The translations under genes were made by a program, and so were the position numbers. Under the pieces are notes generated by a model. The model searched no databases. It saw only the letters and a list, made by a program, of their open reading frames with translations, and was not told the DNA's origin. From Treponema sp. UBA3662 (GTDB lineage: Bacteria; Spirochaetota; Spirochaetia; Treponematales; Treponemataceae): a stretch of DNA of 7,670 nt. The stretch spans positions 1 to 7,670 of the forward strand of contig DFJV01000133.1 of assembly GCA_002373205.1 (NCBI GenBank), read 5' to 3'. Shown here piece by piece: positions 1-6,963 of the stretch (positions are counted from its first letter, which is position 1; each line of letters starts with the position of its first letter).

Positions 1-560
1 CACCATATTTTTTCTATTTTTATACAGCCGCTCTCTTGGGGAGACTCATCAAAAATATAAAGAATTCCGTCGCTATCTATCTGCCAGCTTTTGATGGGGG
101 AAGCTAAGGGGCCTCCAATTTTTCCGAATGTGCAAGTAGCAGATTTTTTTCCATCAGGACCAATTATAAAAAAGAATGATTCAACACCATCGCTTTCTTC
201 TGAAGAATTTTCTGAATTCATTAATTCAAAAGTGTGGTCGGCAATTTCATCTTCCTTCCAAGGATATGTGCTAATTCCCAATTCCGACGCCTGCCTTTTT
301 ATTGCCCGCTTCATCACAAACTTGCCCAAGAAAAATAATGCAGGAAGCAGGATGAATATTGCGCAAAAGACAGAAGAAAGTACGATTGCAACTTTTTTCT
401 TTTTAAGAATGCTTCTTACAAGGAAAAAGCAGGAAAGGGCAGCAAGAATAATATAAGGAATTAGCAACTGTAAAATTGCAGTTTTCTCAACATAAATGCT
501 TGTAGGCCCGTCTGCCCCACCGATTATTGCGATTTGCGCAGCTTGCATAAGATCTTTCAT
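1..560 (-). CDS. Small membrane protein with N-terminal GGADGPTSI decarboxylase-beta-like motif (3' part beyond the window)
   Basis: The frame is open from an ATG at 558-560 to the window edge, giving 186 codons with no stop, so the C-terminus is missing. Residues 10-24 read IAIIGGADGPTSIYV. This matches the signature around the functional aspartate of sodium-translocating decarboxylase beta subunits (OadB/GcdB type), where GGADGPTAI is strictly conserved. The rest is not a decarboxylase subunit: there are two predicted membrane helices (about 28-48 and 57-80), separated by a basic KKKK segment, followed by a soluble region from about residue 85 with an acidic, Ser-rich stretch (114-125). The start is supported by an AGGAG seven bases upstream and by a 4-bp ATGA overlap with the preceding gene, implying translational coupling. 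It is the fourth gene of the putative operon. Function is unknown; an automatic name such as decarboxylase subunit beta would be misleading. Confidence 0.8.
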   Translation of the reverse strand, partial: MKDLMQAAQIAIIGGADGPTSIYVEKTAILQLLIPYIILAALSCFFLVRSILKKKKVAIVLSSVFCAIFILLPALFFLGKFVMKRAIKRQASELGISTYPWKEDEIADHTFELMNSENSSEESDGVESFFFIIGPDGKKSATCTFGKIGGPLASPIKSWQIDSDGILYIFDESPQESGCIKIEKIW

Positions 561-1858
561 TTTTCTACTCCTAATTTAGAAAATTCCCTAAGTTTTCTGG
601 CAGCATTTTGCGTTAAAAGCCGGTTTCCGTCAAGGTACTTTTCTACATTTTCCAAGCCGAACTCTTCAATTTCCACAACTTCATCCGTGTTGTCAAAAAA
701 GAGCTTTCCATTGTATTGCCCATAAAAATCTGCAATTGTATAATCGTTTTGGAATGTATTGAACTTGACAGTAAACTTTTCGCGAATCAAACCAAGTTCA
801 ATGTACTGCTCATAGCCACCACCAGTTTTTCCGCCGCCACTTTTCCTAATTCCTATTTTTGCCGCCGCAATTGAGCCTGCGTCATATTCTGCAAAAGAAG
901 TCTTTACGCCGCCTTTTGTAAGATGAGCAGAATCAAAAGCCGACAGGGAAAACGCAAAAAAGATGAAGGCAAGAAGAGCAAAAATTGCAATGTTCAAAGC
1001 TATGTGCAGCTTCTTAAATAAAAGCGATTTTAAAACGAAAATCCGTATACAAACAAAAAACAAAATCAATGCGGGCAAAATCAAATAATTACCGTTGTAA
1101 TAATAACCCAAAATTTCTTTGTGGTGCTCAAGAAAAGCGTAGCGGAGATAATCCATAATCATTGAATAGACAATCAGCACGGCAAAAACTGCAATTATGT
1201 TCAGCACACCGACTTTTCGTTTTGTCTTAGACTTTTCCATTTTCATTCCACCCTGCCCTTTTGTTTCTCTTACTTCTGTTTTAGACAAGCTAATTTCTTT
1301 TCCAAAAGTGAATCCCCATTTTTCATAATGCATTTTCCATTCAGCACAAAACGCTTTAAAGCCTTCTATATCGACCGCATCATAGTTAGAAACATCGCGT
1401 GGCAAAGAGGAATCATAAAATGCTTTTACTTTATTGGAAAAGGCAAAGATTTCCGCTTTGTATTCCTCAAAAGGAAGGCAGACCGTTTGGCCAGAATCAG
1501 AAATCAAGCGGACAAAATCGCCTTCGTGTTTTACAGTCCAGTCAAGCCCATTGGGACAGCCCAAGATTTCGCATAGCTCACCGTAATCATCTTCCGCTTC
1601 TGGGTTTGACTCCAAACTGGAAATTGCAAACATGGAATGGCCACAGCAGGGCACAAGCTGAATTTCTGACTCCGGAATATGATTGCGGCTAAGCGTTTTA
1701 AGCAGATATAAGGCACTTGCGCTCACCGTTCCGTAATCTTCAGATTGATATGAGCCGATTAGAACCCGCACATGTCCGTGTAGACACAAGTCGTCTGTAT
1801 TTGCATCATCACTATCAATCCAATAAAAACTATCCACATCAATTTTAAATTCACTCAT
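557..1858 (-). CDS. Uncharacterised 433-aa protein: Cys/His-containing soluble domain fused to three membrane helices and a C-terminal domain
   Basis: I do not recognise a named family with certainty. Residues 1-195 form a soluble domain without a signal peptide, with CLHGH (25-29), PCCGH (70-74) and further cysteines at 96 and 101; these could bind a metal, but that is inference. The domain resembles, from memory only, stand-alone uncharacterised proteins of about 200 residues. A basic linker (206-215) precedes three predicted membrane helices (about 217-239, 258-280 and 284-307). The C-terminal region (310-433) contains a glycine-rich loop GGGKTGGG (341-348). The positive-inside rule puts the N-domain in the cytoplasm and the C-domain outside the membrane. 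The ATG at 1858 has only a poor ribosome site. An internal ATG at 1246 (Met205) is preceded by GGGTGG and could start a separate membrane product. The stop overlaps the next start as ATGA; the upstream stop is 25 bp away. Confidence 0.85.
   Translation of the reverse strand: MSEFKIDVDSFYWIDSDDANTDDLCLHGHVRVLIGSYQSEDYGTVSASALYLLKTLSRNHIPESEIQLVPCCGHSMFAISSLESNPEAEDDYGELCEILGCPNGLDWTVKHEGDFVRLISDSGQTVCLPFEEYKAEIFAFSNKVKAFYDSSLPRDVSNYDAVDIEGFKAFCAEWKMHYEKWGFTFGKEISLSKTEVRETKGQGGMKMEKSKTKRKVGVLNIIAVFAVLIVYSMIMDYLRYAFLEHHKEILGYYYNGNYLILPALILFFVCIRIFVLKSLLFKKLHIALNIAIFALLAFIFFAFSLSAFDSAHLTKGGVKTSFAEYDAGSIAAAKIGIRKSGGGKTGGGYEQYIELGLIREKFTVKFNTFQNDYTIADFYGQYNGKLFFDNTDEVVEIEEFGLENVEKYLDGNRLLTQNAARKLREFSKLGVEK
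568..572 (-). promoter_or_regulatory. Ribosome binding site for the terminal gene of the operon
   Basis: AGGAG on the minus strand lies seven bases before the ATG at 558-560, inside the 3' end of the upstream gene. It decides the start of an open frame that runs off the window edge. Confidence 0.7.
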
Positions 1859-1883
1859 AAATTTCTAAAGACACCAAGACTCT

Positions 1884-3488
1884 TTACTCCAGGTAGCCGC
1901 CGAAGACCCAGGCACCTGCCGCAACCCCACCGTCTATTTTGAACAGGCCTGTATGCACAGGATGAATCAGAACCCAATTGGATGTAACTCCGTCAATCGT
2001 TGCCTTGTCGCCAATTTCCATTATTTTTACAAGAGTGCCTGCGTCAAGAATTCCCATTTTTTCGGCAGACAGGCTTGGCCTACGGCGCATTTTTAAGTGG
2101 CAAACTGTATTTGCGTACTGCTTTAGGGTAAAGCCCTGGCTTTTTCCCTGGGGCTCTCCTCTTTTGCTTCCCTTGCTTGTAAAGCTATATGGATTGTTCT
2201 GCTGCATATAAATAAGCTGGATATTTTCTGTAACATTGCCACATTCCACCTGATAGATATAGACAACGGCTCCGTCGCGGGTAAAGTAGTGGTAGCCAAA
2301 ACCGTCAGGGCCGCCATCGGTACTCAAATATTCATAGCTAAAGGCTTTGCGCAAGTTTACACTGCCACCATTTAGTTCCACCGTGTAAAGCACATGTGTA
2401 ATTGCTCCACCACCCTGCCCCCCGCTGAACAAGTATTCCTGAAGGAAGAGCACTGGATTTTTCATGTTCAGAGGATGCTGCAAAGAAAGCCAGCCGCTTG
2501 TATCATGGTTTATTTTATAGCATTTGCCCTGTGCGTCGTACAAAAGGGATTCAATAACTTTCCAACCGCCCCTCAGCCCCGCTATTTCATAAGTCAGATA
2601 ACCGTCAAGTGCTTCATCAACTTTGGATTTTGAAAAGCCGTATTCAGCAAAAGTTATACCCTTCAATGCCCTCTGCGAATAAAGTGTGTATTTGCCACCA
2701 TTGCCGTCGCTTACGGAAGAAGCATCAGATTTACTTATGATGTCAATTCCGCGCACATCTCCCCCAATGATATAGCCTGTTTTTTCCTCCTTGTACTCAA
2801 AGCTATATATAGGAAAAAGAGTGCCGTCTTTAATTCCGTATTCACCATGATGCACAATTTGAATTTCCGTGCCAGCAGGAATTATTCCAATTACACTAAC
2901 AAGACTAGCCGCAAGGGGAGGCATATAATACATGCAGTCACGGATTGTTACGGCCTCACCCCTTTTGGGAAGACTTCCAGAATTGTCACCTTGGCAAAGG
3001 TTTCCAAGGCAGCATGTGTAGCTTACATCTTTTTGACTGCGCACCTTCTCCCAGTCGCCTTCATTCCTAAGGTAGACCGTACCGCATTCAGAGGGAAAAT
3101 ATGGAGAGTAGAAAAAACGTTTCTTGCTGCGCTTAAGGTAGGACTTTATGAATTCACCTGCATTGCCCAGGTTCTGTTCATTCTTGCTAAGGTAGCCGCC
3201 AAAGACCCAGCCGTTTTTATCGCGGTAGGATTCCTCGCTTTCGTCGCCAAAAGCAACTTTTACCCAGGGGGCTGTAATTCCATCGATAGTAACCACTTCT
3301 CCCTTTTTTGCAACAAGCACGTATTCACCAAAAGAAAGGGTGTCAATTTTCTTTGCGCTCAAGGACGGTTCGCTTCTTACGCGGAGTCCGTCGCTTGCAG
3401 TAACATACATAACCTCGTATTCATCTTGCGAAAATACAAGGGCACAAGATGCACAAAGCAAAATTATAGCCGCAATTATTTTTTTCAT
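1884..3488 (-). CDS. Exported protein with SH3b domains at both ends (534 aa)
   Basis: A basic start (MKK) and hydrophobic segment (4-19) form a signal peptide; cleavage after VFSQ (residue 21) is likely. A lipid-modified Cys15 is a weaker alternative because CASC is a poor lipobox. Residues 28-100 form a bacterial SH3 (SH3b) domain with GLRVRSEPSLSA and the closing GWVFGGYLS. Residues 462-534 form a second copy with KMRRRPSLSAEK and AWVFGGYLE ending exactly at the C-terminus. Both copies also share the TIDG-T--WV pattern. SH3b domains commonly bind peptidoglycan or other cell-wall ligands, so a periplasmic envelope role is plausible. The central 360 residues are unrecognised and carry a cysteine cluster (C135, C159, C160, C165, C185), suggesting disulphides. 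The start is supported by AGGAG seven bases upstream. It follows the DUF4153 gene by 15 bp in the same operon. Confidence 0.9.
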   Translation of the reverse strand: MKKIIAAIILLCASCALVFSQDEYEVMYVTASDGLRVRSEPSLSAKKIDTLSFGEYVLVAKKGEVVTIDGITAPWVKVAFGDESEESYRDKNGWVFGGYLSKNEQNLGNAGEFIKSYLKRSKKRFFYSPYFPSECGTVYLRNEGDWEKVRSQKDVSYTCCLGNLCQGDNSGSLPKRGEAVTIRDCMYYMPPLAASLVSVIGIIPAGTEIQIVHHGEYGIKDGTLFPIYSFEYKEEKTGYIIGGDVRGIDIISKSDASSVSDGNGGKYTLYSQRALKGITFAEYGFSKSKVDEALDGYLTYEIAGLRGGWKVIESLLYDAQGKCYKINHDTSGWLSLQHPLNMKNPVLFLQEYLFSGGQGGGAITHVLYTVELNGGSVNLRKAFSYEYLSTDGGPDGFGYHYFTRDGAVVYIYQVECGNVTENIQLIYMQQNNPYSFTSKGSKRGEPQGKSQGFTLKQYANTVCHLKMRRRPSLSAEKMGILDAGTLVKIMEIGDKATIDGVTSNWVLIHPVHTGLFKIDGGVAAGAWVFGGYLE

Positions 3489-3495
3489 TTTTACT

Positions 3496-3500
3496 CTCCT
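3496..3500 (-). promoter_or_regulatory. Ribosome binding site of the SH3b protein gene
   Basis: AGGAG on the minus strand lies seven bases before the ATG at 3486-3488. It sits in the 15-bp gap after the DUF4153 stop codon, so the SH3b gene is probably translated from a shared transcript. Confidence 0.75.
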
Positions 3501-3503
3501 TTT

Positions 3504-5177
3504 TTACCTGCACGCATAGCCTATAAGTTTGTAGCGGTAATACCACCTTTCTTCGGAATACTTTTCTTTTTTTAGATTCATTTCACGGATGATTAGGGTA
3601 AAACCGTCTTTTTTTATGACAAGCGGCTCCAAGCTGTCTACCTTTCCTTCATACTTTCTGTCTGTGTTCAGCAAGGGAAGAAGTTCACTTCCAAGTTTAA
3701 TTATATAATGGTCTCCAAAGCTTACGGTTGGGTTCCAGTCTTTTTCATCATACACATAGTCTGACTCTTCTGTCTTAAAGTAAAAAAGTTCAGAAAAGCC
3801 CTGAATGTTTACGCTCAATTCATCAGGAACATCAAGCGCATAGTAGCAGGCTCCTTGGGAAAAGTTCTCGTCATAACCATCATAGACAGCAAAGCCGAAT
3901 ATTTCGCGGAATTCTTTTTCGTATCTTACAAAGCCCAACTTTTTCTTTTCTGGATCATTCAGTTCAGAAAAGGCGCTCCTGATTGTTTTTTTGTCATCTA
4001 GAGAAAGGAAATTTTCTTTGGAAGACGGAATAACCTTGCCATCTTTAAAGAGGTTGTATTTTTTTAGCGTAGAGACAATTCTCTTGTACTGGTTCCGGGA
4101 AGCGGAATCTATTATGTTTAGCGGAGTGACGGATGCAAAAATGCAGATGGCCGCAAAAAGCGGATAAATTGCCTGCATGTATTTTCCCTTTTGAATGAGC
4201 GGAAGAATGCAGAAGGTAATGCTAAAAATAATATAGTAAAGGCTTGCGCAACGGGCCGGCGTAAAACCGTAGGCATGTATGCGTATTGCAAAGGCAAGCA
4301 ACTGGACCGCAATCAAAACTAGGAGGAAAATTGCGCCATATTTATAGAAGAAAGATGTAAGCTTGTTTTTGCAGGGCGCAAGTGAAAGGTAGAAAAAGAG
4401 GAAGAAAAGGCTTGCCCCTGAAACAAATGGATTGATTTTACCGGAAGGAAGGGTTAGCGTTACAAGGCTTTTTATAAGATAGGCATATAGGACAAGGAGA
4501 AGGATGCAGTAGAGAGAAAAAAGCACATAAAGCACAATGACCTTGAATGATTTTGGAATGACAATGTCGCTGTCTTTTTTGGTGGCATAGGAAATAAAGA
4601 TGCAGGGAAGGAAAAAGAAGAATGCCGTGCACCAGATGATTGCATACAGCTCGCCAATACAATTGCAGATTAGCTGGTCGAATGCAAAAAAGATTACGCT
4701 AAAGCCCGCCCCGATGCAGACTGCTATGGTTGAAGAAATCATCAGCGAAAGGAGAATGTTTGCAACAAGCTTTTCCTTGCTTTGCGAAAAGTACAGCATA
4801 TAAACGCAAAGGACAAAGAGTGCAAGAAATGTTCCAAAGTAAACAAGATAAAATCTTGGAGAGTCATGGGAAGAAAAAATATAGCCGGGGAAAAATGCCA
4901 ATATGACGCAGACTGCTTGAGAGGCTATGAAGATGTATTTTTTGCTGCTGAACTTTGCAAAAAGAACTTCCTCTAAAAGGCGGGTAAAGACGGAAAGTGC
5001 GAATGCCCAGAAGGCACTTTTTGCAAGGGCAAAATATGCACTTTTTGATACCCACCCACAGTTTACAAGATCGTTTGTAAAAAGCATTACAGTGGCAAAG
5101 GCACTTAGCACAAAGGCTGCCGGAAAACGCAGCAGAGTGGGTTTTATTGTATTCCATAAAGACGAAAAAAATTTCAT
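3504..5177 (-). CDS. DUF4153 family polytopic membrane protein (557 aa)
   Basis: About eleven hydrophobic segments lie between residues 16 and 352 (for example 16-34, 82-100, 108-130, 140-168, 178-197, 212-236, 282-300, 310-327, 334-352), followed by a soluble C-terminal domain of about 200 residues. The YAYLIK...LTLPSGKINPFVSG segment (231-254) and IRIHAYGFTPAR near 298-309 are typical of DUF4153, a family with no established biochemical function. The C-terminal domain (about 360-557) is hydrophilic and starts with a SASRNQYKRI segment that usually follows the last helix in this family. The ATG at 5177 has no proper ribosome site: AAGG is only one base away. A strong promoter -10 ends five bases upstream, pointing to a leaderless transcript. 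It is the first gene of the four-gene operon. Confidence 0.9.
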   Translation of the reverse strand: MKFFSSLWNTIKPTLLRFPAAFVLSAFATVMLFTNDLVNCGWVSKSAYFALAKSAFWAFALSVFTRLLEEVLFAKFSSKKYIFIASQAVCVILAFFPGYIFSSHDSPRFYLVYFGTFLALFVLCVYMLYFSQSKEKLVANILLSLMISSTIAVCIGAGFSVIFFAFDQLICNCIGELYAIIWCTAFFFFLPCIFISYATKKDSDIVIPKSFKVIVLYVLFSLYCILLLVLYAYLIKSLVTLTLPSGKINPFVSGASLFFLFFYLSLAPCKNKLTSFFYKYGAIFLLVLIAVQLLAFAIRIHAYGFTPARCASLYYIIFSITFCILPLIQKGKYMQAIYPLFAAICIFASVTPLNIIDSASRNQYKRIVSTLKKYNLFKDGKVIPSSKENFLSLDDKKTIRSAFSELNDPEKKKLGFVRYEKEFREIFGFAVYDGYDENFSQGACYYALDVPDELSVNIQGFSELFYFKTEESDYVYDEKDWNPTVSFGDHYIIKLGSELLPLLNTDRKYEGKVDSLEPLVIKKDGFTLIIREMNLKKEKYSEERWYYRYKLIGYACR

Positions 5178-5182
5178 GCCTT

Positions 5183-5211
5183 ATTGTAGCAGATTGCAGA
5201 TTCTATGGCAA
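5183..5211 (-). promoter_or_regulatory. Sigma70-type promoter of the four-gene operon, with extended -10
   Basis: On the minus strand TTGCCA (5211-5206) and TACAAT (5188-5183) are separated by exactly 17 bp, and TGC before TACAAT makes an extended -10. The -10 ends five bases before the ATG at 5177, so transcription should begin at or within the start codon. The outermost base of the -35 (5211) is the first base of the 19-bp direct repeat at 5211-5229. Base matches are seen directly; promoter use is inferred. Confidence 0.7.
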
Positions 5212-5229
5212 ATCGGGAAAGTTGAGTGC
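5211..5229. repeat. 19-bp direct repeat, copy 1 (duplicate of the ATPase gene 3' end)
   Basis: AATCGGGAAAGTTGAGTGC is identical to 5556-5574. Read on the minus strand it encodes ALNFPD, then LP and a TAG stop, closely paralleling the genuine C-terminus ALNFPDWH of the ATPase gene 345 bp away. It touches the left end of the foldback element on one side and the operon -35 box on the other. Confidence 0.85.
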
Positions 5230-5464
5230 AGAAGGTAAGTGCAAGTCTAAATGAAACCTGGCAAGCATTAATCTAAATGCGGAAGCACTTACATTCCCGG
5301 CTGAAACCGCGTCAAAAAAAGCCGAGCGCGGATACAAGGTATCAGACTCCCTTCGGTCGCACCGCGCAAATGCTTTTTTTGCCGCGTTTCCAGCCTCCAT
5401 TTCAGTGCTTCCGCACATTGTTTTGCTACATTGCATTCCCTGTTTGTTGCACTTACCTTCTGCA
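5227..5464. mobile_element. 238-bp foldback MITE-like element A (no transposase)
   Basis: The ends are a perfect 18-bp inverted repeat, TGCAGAAGGTAAGTGCAA at 5227-5244 and its complement at 5447-5464. Three more nested inverted repeats lie inside: 11 bp (5279-5289 with 5404-5414), 24 bp with 21 matches (5299-5322 with 5372-5395), and 6 bp (5326-5331 with 5362-5367). The whole segment can fold into one long interrupted hairpin. The outer arms and about 60 bp at the right end match element B at 7007-7304, so both belong to one repeat family. No open reading frame of convincing protein character lies inside. No clear short target-site duplication is visible at the ends. The remainder of this 370-bp intergenic region (5465-5547) is AT-rich with nothing recognisable. 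Confidence 0.75.
5314..5380. terminator. Bidirectional terminator-like hairpin inside element A
   Basis: A run of seven A (5314-5320) and a run of seven T (5374-5380) flank a stem containing GCGCGG (5326-5331) and CCGCGC (5362-5367), with A/T-tract pairing beyond it. On the minus strand the stem is followed by GGC and seven T, so it could end transcription of the ATPase gene before the downstream operon. It would also work on the plus strand. The apical loop is large (about 30 bases), which weakens the call. Confidence 0.5.
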
Positions 5465-5547
5465 ACTACAGGGGAAAAGAAAAAAGATGCAGGATGTTTT
5501 TTACATAACGATTATATGCTAATATTGCGAATTTGTATTAATACTTA

Positions 5548-6957
5548 TTAATGCCAATCGGGAAAGTTGAGTGCGCTTATGTAGCGGGACTGGAAGCCCT
5601 GGTCTTCTGCAAGATTTATGTTCATTGCCTTTCTTGCAAGGGCAAGCGCCTTTTTCCTTAGGCCGGCATCAAACAAAAGCATACAGGCTCCACTAAGGGC
5701 AGCGTTACCAGCATGGACAAGGTTATTTTCAAGGACGGGGGGAATCATTCCGGTAACAGCGGCATCATGGGCATTTAGCTTGGTACCAAAGCCACCCGCA
5801 AGGTAAAGGGTTGAATTGTCCTGTAAATCCAGCACCGAAAGGTCAGCCTTTTGCACAAGGGCTTCTATTCCGCTAAGGACAGCCGCCTTTGCAAGCTGAA
5901 AATTCCTTATGTCCTTTTGGCAGAGGCTTACCCCCTTGCAAAGAGAAACAGAGTCTGTTCCGCGAAGAAAGGTTCCATTCTGGTTTATAATGCCTTTTTT
6001 ATAGAAGAGAGCTATTGCGCTTAAAAGTCCTGTACCGCAGATGCCCTTTGCCTTCCCGCCGCCAATTACGCTGCACAAAAACTTTAATTTGCCACGAGCC
6101 TTACCGCCAGTTTTTTCTTCTTGGACAAGGCTTACCTTTGCAACAGCCCCTTCACAGGCATTCATTCCCTGCCTTATGCCGTAGCCTTCAAAAGCAGGCC
6201 CAGCTGCAGAAGAAGTGCAAAAAAGATTTCCCTTGGGATCAAGGAGTGCCATCTCGCAGTTGGTTCCAACGTCTGCAAGTATTTTTGCAGCCCCAGTGCC
6301 ATCTAAAAAACCGCATGCCATCATTGCAGAAATTGTGTCTCCTCCAATAAAGGCACTTTGCGCGGGTGTAAAATAAACAGGACAGTCTGCTCTTAAAAAT
6401 GAAGAGCTGCCAAAAAAGTCTGACGCGGGCTTTTCTTCGCCAAAAAGATAGTCTGCCCTAAAGGGAAAAGCGGAAAGGCCTTTTACGCTAAGACCTGCTG
6501 CAAAACTCTGCATGGCTGTGTTACCGGTAATCACAAGACGCACAAGGTGTGGCCGGCCACAGCGTTGGGAAGTAAACAAAAATGAAACTTCGCCCAAGAG
6601 TTTTTTTACGGCTTTTTCTATCTGCAAAAGGGTTGCTTCCCTTATTTTTTTATAGCCATCTGCTTCCGTAGCAAAGGAAATGCGGGCAATAACGTCGCTG
6701 CCAAATTTCTGCTGAAAGTTTGCTTCTTTATATTCAGCAAGCAGTTCTGCGTTGCAAAGTCTGTAAGCCCTGGCGGCTACGGTGGTAGTCCCTATGTCCA
6801 TGGCAATGCCGGTGTAGAAAGGTGGCAATGAGGGGTCGGCATTTAGCGGGGCAGAGATTCCTTCCGTGCTGATGATAAGATTCTTGTCTGCCATAAATGT
6901 CCCGTCGCCAGGGCAGAGACCGCAGTGGCTGCATATTTTGCAAAGCATTCCTTCCAT
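5548..6957 (-). CDS. ASKHA-fold ATPase, DUF4445 / RACo C-terminal domain-like (469 aa)
   Basis: The ASKHA (actin/Hsp70/sugar kinase) motifs are all present: phosphate-1 loop AMDIGTTT (52-59), GNTAMQ (145-150), phosphate-2 ADVGTNCEM (228-236), SSAAGPAFEG (249-258), GICGTGLL (305-312), adenosine-site LAGGFGTKLN (386-395) and GNAALSGA (417-424). This pattern is that of the C-terminal domain of RACo-type proteins, which use ATP to drive reductive reactivation of corrinoid methyltransferase partners. Here the usual N-terminal 2Fe-2S ferredoxin domain is absent. Instead the protein starts MLCKICSHCGLCPGDG with four cysteines (6, 9, 12, 15), a likely iron-sulfur or metal site. The frame could extend to a TTG at 7026, but that lies inside the terminal repeat of element B. 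I prefer the ATG at 6957, just below a promoter; Met4 (6948) is an alternative. No corrinoid protein or methyltransferase gene is nearby, so the partner is unknown. It appears monocistronic. Confidence 0.9.
   Translation of the reverse strand: MEGMLCKICSHCGLCPGDGTFMADKNLIISTEGISAPLNADPSLPPFYTGIAMDIGTTTVAARAYRLCNAELLAEYKEANFQQKFGSDVIARISFATEADGYKKIREATLLQIEKAVKKLLGEVSFLFTSQRCGRPHLVRLVITGNTAMQSFAAGLSVKGLSAFPFRADYLFGEEKPASDFFGSSSFLRADCPVYFTPAQSAFIGGDTISAMMACGFLDGTGAAKILADVGTNCEMALLDPKGNLFCTSSAAGPAFEGYGIRQGMNACEGAVAKVSLVQEEKTGGKARGKLKFLCSVIGGGKAKGICGTGLLSAIALFYKKGIINQNGTFLRGTDSVSLCKGVSLCQKDIRNFQLAKAAVLSGIEALVQKADLSVLDLQDNSTLYLAGGFGTKLNAHDAAVTGMIPPVLENNLVHAGNAALSGACMLLFDAGLRKKALALARKAMNINLAEDQGFQSRYISALNFPDWH
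5556..5574. repeat. 19-bp direct repeat, copy 2 (inside the ATPase gene 3' end)
   Basis: Identical to 5211-5229. It encodes ALNFPD of the C-terminus SALNFPDWH, ending just before the TAA stop. A short hydrophobic tail of this kind is typical of the ASKHA family, as I recall it, so this copy is probably the native one. Confidence 0.85.
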
Positions 6958-6963
6958 GGAAAA

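Noticed and set aside
91..456. A 121-codon open frame on the plus strand
   Set aside because: It is antisense to the partial GGADGPT membrane protein gene, which has a ribosome site, an ATGA overlap and a recognisable motif.
2847..3575. A 242-codon open frame on the plus strand
   Set aside because: It lies antisense to the SH3b gene, has no ribosome site or domain, and mirrors the codon structure of a well-supported minus-strand gene.
5203..5436. A 77-codon minus-strand frame ending ALNFPDLP
   Set aside because: It is made of foldback-element sequence plus the duplicated gene end. It has no ribosome site or protein-like character and is probably a repeat-derived open frame.
5465..5547. A possible promoter or small gene in the AT-rich stretch
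   Set aside because: Several TATA-like words occur by composition alone. None has a matched -35 box with a downstream gene.
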